This document shows positions 60,433 to 64,000 of a stretch of DNA of 64,000 bases, in pieces. The notes beneath the pieces were generated by a model. That model was not told the DNA's origin. It saw only the letters and a program-made list of their open reading frames with translations, and made no database searches. Position 1 is the first letter of the stretch. Every line of letters begins with the position of its first letter. Origin of the DNA: RAM1 sp040376925 (GTDB taxonomy: Bacteria; Pseudomonadota; Gammaproteobacteria; Burkholderiales; Burkholderiaceae_C); the NCBI GenBank assembly GCA_040376925.1, contig JBEIPU010000001.1, positions 1 to 64,000 on the forward strand, written 5' to 3'. The position numbers and the translations under genes were made by a program.

Positions 60433-60933
60433 ATGACCCCGCAAGCGCACGTCGCCCCGCTCCCCGAGGCGCTCACCCAGGTGCTCCAGCAGTTGCGCCA
60501 GGAGCTCGAAGCGCTGCCGTCCGCGCAGCGCATGAGCGACGCCGACGCCGAAACCGTGTATGCGCTGGCCTACCGCGAGTACGGCCAGGCGCGCTACGAG
60601 CAGGCGCTGAAGTATTTTCAGCTGCTGCTGGTGTACCGGCCGACCCATCCGGTTTACCTGCTGGGCGCCGCGCTGTGCCTGCGGCGTGCGCGCCGCTACC
60701 AGCTGGCCGCCGCCGCGTTCCTGGCGCTGGGCTTTCTGGAGCCCACGGTACCGGGCCACACGCTGGCCCTGGCCGAATGCCAGTTGCTCAACCACGAGCA
60801 CCCGCAGGCCCGCGACACGCTGGCCCTGGTGATCGGCTATTGCGACCAACACCCCGGCCATGGCCCGGTGCGCGCACGCGCCCAGGCCATGCTGGACCTG
60901 ATGAGCCCGCACCATGAACCCGCTGTCGCGTGA
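60433..60933 (+). CDS. Second SycD/LcrH-like TPR chaperone
   Basis: The protein has 166 residues, clearly related to the chaperone at 57355: TVYALAYREYGQARYEQALK, YLLGAALCLRRARRYQLAAA and ALAECQLLNHEHPQARDT form three TPR repeats and the end RARAQAMLDLM echoes RAQAMLDLI there. It follows sctB by six bases and overlaps the next gene by 20. It may serve SctB specifically, or the tip protein. Confidence 0.85.
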   Translation: MTPQAHVAPLPEALTQVLQQLRQELEALPSAQRMSDADAETVYALAYREYGQARYEQALKYFQLLLVYRPTHPVYLLGAALCLRRARRYQLAAAAFLALGFLEPTVPGHTLALAECQLLNHEHPQARDTLALVIGYCDQHPGHGPVRARAQAMLDLMSPHHEPAVA

Positions 60934-61300
60934 CGAAGCCCGTCTTCTGGCCGGCCTGAGCTTTGTGGCCGCCCGGCGCGGCAAGCTGGACGTGGCCCAG
61001 ACCATCCTGGACGCGCTGCGGCTGTGCCGGCCAGAGTCGGCCATGCCGCTGGCCGGGCTGGCTTGCGTCATGTTGAGCCGCGGCCTGAATGACGAGGCCT
61101 GCAGCCTGTTGGACCAGGCCGTCGCCCTGGCGACGGATGCCGACACGCAGGACGTCCAGGCCATCCGCGCCCTGGCGCTGCGGCAGGCGGGCCGCGCCCT
61201 GGAATGCAGCCGCGCCGTCAGGGCCCTGGGCAGCCACCCGGTGGCGCAGGCCCTGGCCGCGCAGGCAGCGCCCATCCACTCCCCCGCCGAATTGACCTAG
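60914..61300 (+). CDS. sctG: YscG-like TPR chaperone of the needle subunit
   Basis: The protein has 128 residues with TPR-like helices: EARLLAGLSFVAARRGKLD and LACVMLSRGLNDEACSLLDQ then VAIRALALRQAGRALECS. YscG together with YscE holds the needle subunit before assembly. Its place just before sctI and the presence of a YscE-like gene support this. The start overlaps the preceding chaperone by 20 bases. Confidence 0.72.
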   Translation: MNPLSRDEARLLAGLSFVAARRGKLDVAQTILDALRLCRPESAMPLAGLACVMLSRGLNDEACSLLDQAVALATDADTQDVQAIRALALRQAGRALECSRAVRALGSHPVAQALAAQAAPIHSPAELT

Positions 61301-61309
61301 GGACTTCCA

Positions 61310-61744
61310 ATGGACATCAGCATTCAACCCGTTTCACGCGCATGGGCACCGTCGCCCGGGATGGATGACCTGGCGGGGCCGCCCGATGCCGCGGACGCCG
61401 GTCGCTTCACCCGGTTGATGGACAAGCCCGCAGCGGCCCGCAATGACGACGCGGCCGGCACCGAAGCGCCAGCTGTCCCCGCCGCGGTGTCTGCCATGGG
61501 TGGCGGTGGCGAGCCGCGCCGCACGGTGGGTGACGCCATCCTGGACGGCATGAAACGCATGTCGCGCGACGTCCAGGACAACGTCGAATTTGTCCAGTCG
61601 AGCCTGCACACCGCCTCGCCTTCGGCGGTGGACCTGCTCAGGATCCAGATGCACCTGGCGGTCGCAGGGGTGCAGATGCAGCTGATGGGCAAGGTCGCGA
61701 GCAAGGGCCCGCAGGTCATCGACCAATGCACCAAACTGCAATGA
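61310..61744 (+). CDS. sctI: Type III secretion inner rod subunit SctI (YscI-like)
   Basis: The protein has 144 residues. Variable Pro/Ala/Asp-rich first half, then a C-terminal helix pair: ILDGMKRMSRDVQDNVEFVQ and LLRIQMHLAVAGVQMQLMGK, ending VIDQCTKLQ, the YscI/PrgJ pattern. It forms the adaptor between export gate and needle. The stop overlaps sctJ (ATGA). Confidence 0.82.
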   Translation: MDISIQPVSRAWAPSPGMDDLAGPPDAADAGRFTRLMDKPAAARNDDAAGTEAPAVPAAVSAMGGGGEPRRTVGDAILDGMKRMSRDVQDNVEFVQSSLHTASPSAVDLLRIQMHLAVAGVQMQLMGKVASKGPQVIDQCTKLQ

Positions 61745-62490
61745 AGGCCGCCATGAAAGTGCTTGTCACCGTCATCCTGGGCCTGCTGCTGTGCGCCTGC
61801 GCCAGGCAGGTGGAGCTCATGGCCGCCATGCCCGAGGCCGAAGCCAACGAAGTCATGGCCGCGCTGCAGAACGCCGGCATCGAAGCCCAGAAGAAGCCGG
61901 GCAAGGAAGGCATGGTCAGCCTGTCGATCGAAGCGGCCCACCTGGGACGTGCCGTGGATCTGCTGCGCGCCAAGGGCCTGCCCCAGCAACGCCACGCGGG
62001 CATGGGCCAGGTGTTCAAGAAAGAAGGCCTGATCTCGTCGCCGCTCGAAGAGCGTGCGCGCTATCTGTACGCGCTGTCGCAGGAGCTGGGCGCGACGCTG
62101 TCGCAGATCGACGGTGTGGTGGTGGCGCGCGTGCACGTGGTGCTGCCCGAGCGCGGCACCGCGGGTGACCCCGGCATGCCGTCGTCGGCAGCCGTGTTCA
62201 TCAAGCACCAGGAGGGCTACAACCTGGACGTGCTTCAACCGCAGATCCGCCGGCTGGTCAACAACAGCATTCCCGGCCTTACGCCCGAGAAAATTTCCAT
62301 CGTGCTGTTTGGCTCCGAGCCGCCGCCGCGCACCACCAAGGCAACGGCACCGGCAGGCGGCGCGGGTGCCAACCTGCCGCTGGTGGCCGTTCTGGGCTCG
62401 CTGCTGGCCGCCGCACTGGCCGGTGGCGGCTACCTGGCCTGGCGCCAGCTGCGTTCGCGCCGCACGCTGGCCGCAGAAGCTGGGGCCTGA
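61741..62490 (+). CDS. sctJ: Type III secretion inner-membrane ring lipoprotein SctJ (YscJ)
   Basis: The protein has 249 residues from the ATG at 61741, coupled to sctI. A lipoprotein signal ends LGLLLCAC, where cysteines at residues 20 and 22 both lie near the processing site; ring domain 1 (VMAALQNAGIEAQKKPGKEG) and domain 2 (GVVVARVHVVLPERGTAGDP, SSAAVFIKHQEG) are present. A C-terminal TM (PLVAVLGSLLAAALAGGGY) is also visible. It builds the inner ring with SctD. Confidence 0.93.
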   Translation: MKAAMKVLVTVILGLLLCACARQVELMAAMPEAEANEVMAALQNAGIEAQKKPGKEGMVSLSIEAAHLGRAVDLLRAKGLPQQRHAGMGQVFKKEGLISSPLEERARYLYALSQELGATLSQIDGVVVARVHVVLPERGTAGDPGMPSSAAVFIKHQEGYNLDVLQPQIRRLVNNSIPGLTPEKISIVLFGSEPPPRTTKATAPAGGAGANLPLVAVLGSLLAAALAGGGYLAWRQLRSRRTLAAEAGA

Positions 62491-62492
62491 AT

Positions 62493-63155
62493 ATGAGCGC
62501 ATCCACCCTGACAGACTGGCTGCGCCACCCGTTGGCTGAAGCGCTGCTGCGCTTCAACCTGCTGCCGTCGATGTGGATGCACCCGCGCCGGCACGGTGCG
62601 CCAGACCTTGCGGGCCTGAAAGCGCTGCCCGCCCTGCACCGGCACCGCTCGGCGGCGCTGCTCAAGGAGCTGGGGCTGGACCCGGTGATGCGGCTGGACG
62701 ATCCGGCGCTGCCCCTGGCCGTGCTGCCGGCCGCGCACTTCGACCGGCTGCTCATCCTGTTGGGCGCGGCGCTGAACGCGCCGCACATCCGGCGCACCAT
62801 TGCCCGCGACGATCTGGCCCGGCTCAAGGACACCCTGGGTGACGAAGCGCTGGCGGTGACGCGCACGCCCGCCGCGGCGGCGCTGGCCGGGCTGCCCGTG
62901 GCCCCCGACTGGGAGGCCGGCCGGGCTGCCGAGCTGTGCAGGGCCTGGGGCGAAGCGGTGCTGGCACAGGCATTCGACGCCGCCGCACCGCAGGTCGGCC
63001 GCCGCGCACGCCTGCGCCTGGCGCCCGAGGCCGACGTGCTGCGCGCGCCCCTGTCAGCCGCGGGGCTGCAGCCCGAGCGGGCCCTGCACATCGCACGCGA
63101 TCTGCTGCAACTCCTGGAGCCGGCATGGATTTCCTCATTCCCCACGACCCCTTGA
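62493..63155 (+). CDS. sctK: Type III secretion accessory cytosolic protein SctK (YscK/OrgA)
   Basis: The protein has 220 residues, alpha-helical, with WLRHPLAEALLRFNLLPSMW at the start and a helix near LPAAHFDRLLILLGAALNAP. SctK links the SctQ cytosolic pods to SctD. Placement between sctJ and sctL is the Ysc order. The last 31 bases overlap sctL. Family similarity is modest, so position carries much weight. Confidence 0.8.
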   Translation: MSASTLTDWLRHPLAEALLRFNLLPSMWMHPRRHGAPDLAGLKALPALHRHRSAALLKELGLDPVMRLDDPALPLAVLPAAHFDRLLILLGAALNAPHIRRTIARDDLARLKDTLGDEALAVTRTPAAAALAGLPVAPDWEAGRAAELCRAWGEAVLAQAFDAAAPQVGRRARLRLAPEADVLRAPLSAAGLQPERALHIARDLLQLLEPAWISSFPTTP

Positions 63156-63769
63156 CGCCCCGGCGCACGCTGTCGGTGGACATCGCGCCGGGCACGCGCA
63201 TCGTGCGCGCGGCCAGCCTGGGAGCCTGGCGCCAGGCGGAGCAGGCCGTGCAGGCCGCGTGCGCGCAGGCCGACGCCATCGTCGCAGGGGCGCACGAGGC
63301 ACTGAAAGCCGCGCGCCGCCAGGGCCATGCCGAAGGCACCGAGCAAGCCCGCCGCGAGGCCGCGCAGCACATGGCCGAGCAGATCGCCCGCACCGACAGC
63401 TATTTCGTGCAGGTCGAGGACAGGCTCGTGGCGCTGGTCATGCAGGGCGTGCGCAAGATCGTCACCGGCTACGGCGACCACGACCGCGCAGTCCATTCGG
63501 TGCGCAGCGCGCTGGCGGCGGTGCGCAACCAGAAGCAGCTCACGCTGCGCGTGCACCCGGACCAGGTGCAGCCGCTGAAGGCGCGCACCGGCGAGCTGCT
63601 GCACGACTACCCCGGTGTGCACCTGCTGGACATCGTGCCCGACGCCCGGATGGCGCCAGACTGCTGCGTGCTGGAAAGCGATATCGGCGTGGTGGAGGCC
63701 GGCACGGAAAGCCAGCTCGGCGCGCTGCAAGCCGCCCTTTGCAAACTGCGCAACACGCCCCCCGCCTGA
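63125..63769 (+). CDS. sctL: Type III secretion ATPase stator SctL (YscL)
   Basis: The protein has 214 residues. N-terminal coiled coil (AAGLE-like: SLGAWRQAEQAVQAACAQAD then EGTEQARREAAQHMAEQIAR) and a C-terminal FliH/VacuolarE-like domain (VEDRLVALVMQGVRKIVTG, TLRVHPDQVQPL, LLDIVPDARMAPDCCVLESD). SctL connects the ATPase SctN to the cytosolic pods. The ATG at 63125 overlaps sctK by 31 bases. Confidence 0.9.
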   Translation: MDFLIPHDPLTPRRTLSVDIAPGTRIVRAASLGAWRQAEQAVQAACAQADAIVAGAHEALKAARRQGHAEGTEQARREAAQHMAEQIARTDSYFVQVEDRLVALVMQGVRKIVTGYGDHDRAVHSVRSALAAVRNQKQLTLRVHPDQVQPLKARTGELLHDYPGVHLLDIVPDARMAPDCCVLESDIGVVEAGTESQLGALQAALCKLRNTPPA

Positions 63770-63780
63770 GGCACACCGCC

Positions 63781-64000
63781 ATGGACCGCTACGCCGCGCT
63801 ACCCGCCCTGCCCGACCTGCTGGCCCGGGCTCTGGACGAAGCCGTCACGCTGCGCATCAAGGGCCGCGTCATCCAGGTCATCGGCACCATCATCAAGGCG
63901 GTCGTGCCGACCGTGAAGGTCGGCGAGCTGTGCGTGCTGCGCACGCCCGGCGAGGCGTTCGAGATGAAGGCCGAGGTGGTCGGCTTTGCCAGGGAGGCGG
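63781..64000 (+). CDS. sctN: Type III secretion ATPase SctN, N-terminal part (window edge)
   Basis: The first 73 codons are inside the window and run to the edge. The sequence MDRYAALPALPDLLARALDE then LRIKGRVIQVIGTIIKAVVP is the N-terminal beta-barrel of YscN/FliI-family ATPases, followed by VKVGELCVLRTPG. The Walker motifs lie beyond the edge. It follows sctL by 11 bp in the normal Ysc order. Confidence 0.92.
   Translation, partial: MDRYAALPALPDLLARALDEAVTLRIKGRVIQVIGTIIKAVVPTVKVGELCVLRTPGEAFEMKAEVVGFAREA

Noticed and set aside
1..64000. Insertion sequences, prophage genes, CRISPR arrays
   Set aside because: No transposase, integrase, phage structural frame or spaced direct-repeat array was recognised anywhere in the window.

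Overview
This window looks like chromosome from a high-GC betaproteobacterium of the order Burkholderiales, most likely family Comamonadaceae. The reasons are the rimP-nusA junction, pepA-holC, lptF-lptG, a CysB-type LysR regulator next to a short CbiX, a cysTWA sulfate operon led by a periplasmic binding protein, the ATP-dependent helicase HrpA and an ArgA of the kinase-GNAT type, together with GC-rich hairpin repeats between genes. The family is inferred from gene content and protein style, not from a database search.

The first two thirds (1-43.2 kb) are mostly ordinary housekeeping DNA. They hold nusA (5' end) and rimP; a yejABEF-type peptide/microcin C importer divergent from fabI; a fasciclin protein; an AdiA-like PLP decarboxylase; an NfeD/SPFH membrane pair; tRNA-Ser(GGA); a branched-chain amino-acid binding protein; pepA-holC-hypothetical; lptFG-cbiX; cysB and a PLP aminotransferase; and a SulP-STAS-cNMP transporter. 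Next come a small DUF3309 protein that overlaps the end of a large BTAD/NTPase regulator, hrpA, a membrane protein with a degenerate GGDEF domain, argA, a LysE/RhtB exporter, and a minus-strand run peroxiredoxin-hydrolase-sbp-cysT-cysW-cysA-dsbB. The section ends with a DM13 protein, a LysR/azoR divergent pair, and a histidine kinase/response regulator pair.

From 43.2 kb to the right edge lies a Ysc-type (Yersinia/Pseudomonas-like) type III secretion locus built as two divergent operons from a 196-bp promoter region (54222-54417). The leftward operon runs sctW (YopN-TyeA-like gatekeeper), a SycN-like chaperone, sctX, sctY, sctV, sctD, a YscE-like needle co-chaperone, sctF, a 93-residue unknown, a PKMT-like methyltransferase, a GNAT acetyltransferase and a large clan-CE cysteine enzyme that is a strong candidate effector. 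The rightward operon runs a small LcrG-position protein, an 853-residue giant tip-type protein, a SycD chaperone, the translocators sctE (YopB-like) and sctB (YopD-like), a second SycD-like chaperone, a YscG-like chaperone, sctI, sctJ, sctK, sctL and the start of the ATPase gene sctN. Almost all junctions overlap or are only a few bases long, so each arm is probably translated as a coupled unit. The secretin SctC, the C-ring protein SctQ and the export gate SctRSTU are not here and probably lie beyond the right edge or elsewhere.

The most unusual points are in this locus. (i) The needle-tip gene is more than twice the usual size and carries an Ig-like plus SwmB-like adhesin segment of clearly lower GC. 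(ii) The terminal gene of the leftward operon encodes a full H-D-Q-C clan-CE catalytic set (H253, D273, Q310, C317) and is ATGA-coupled to an acetyltransferase, next to a lysine-methyltransferase-like gene. Together these look like a protein-modification cassette attached to the secretion machine.
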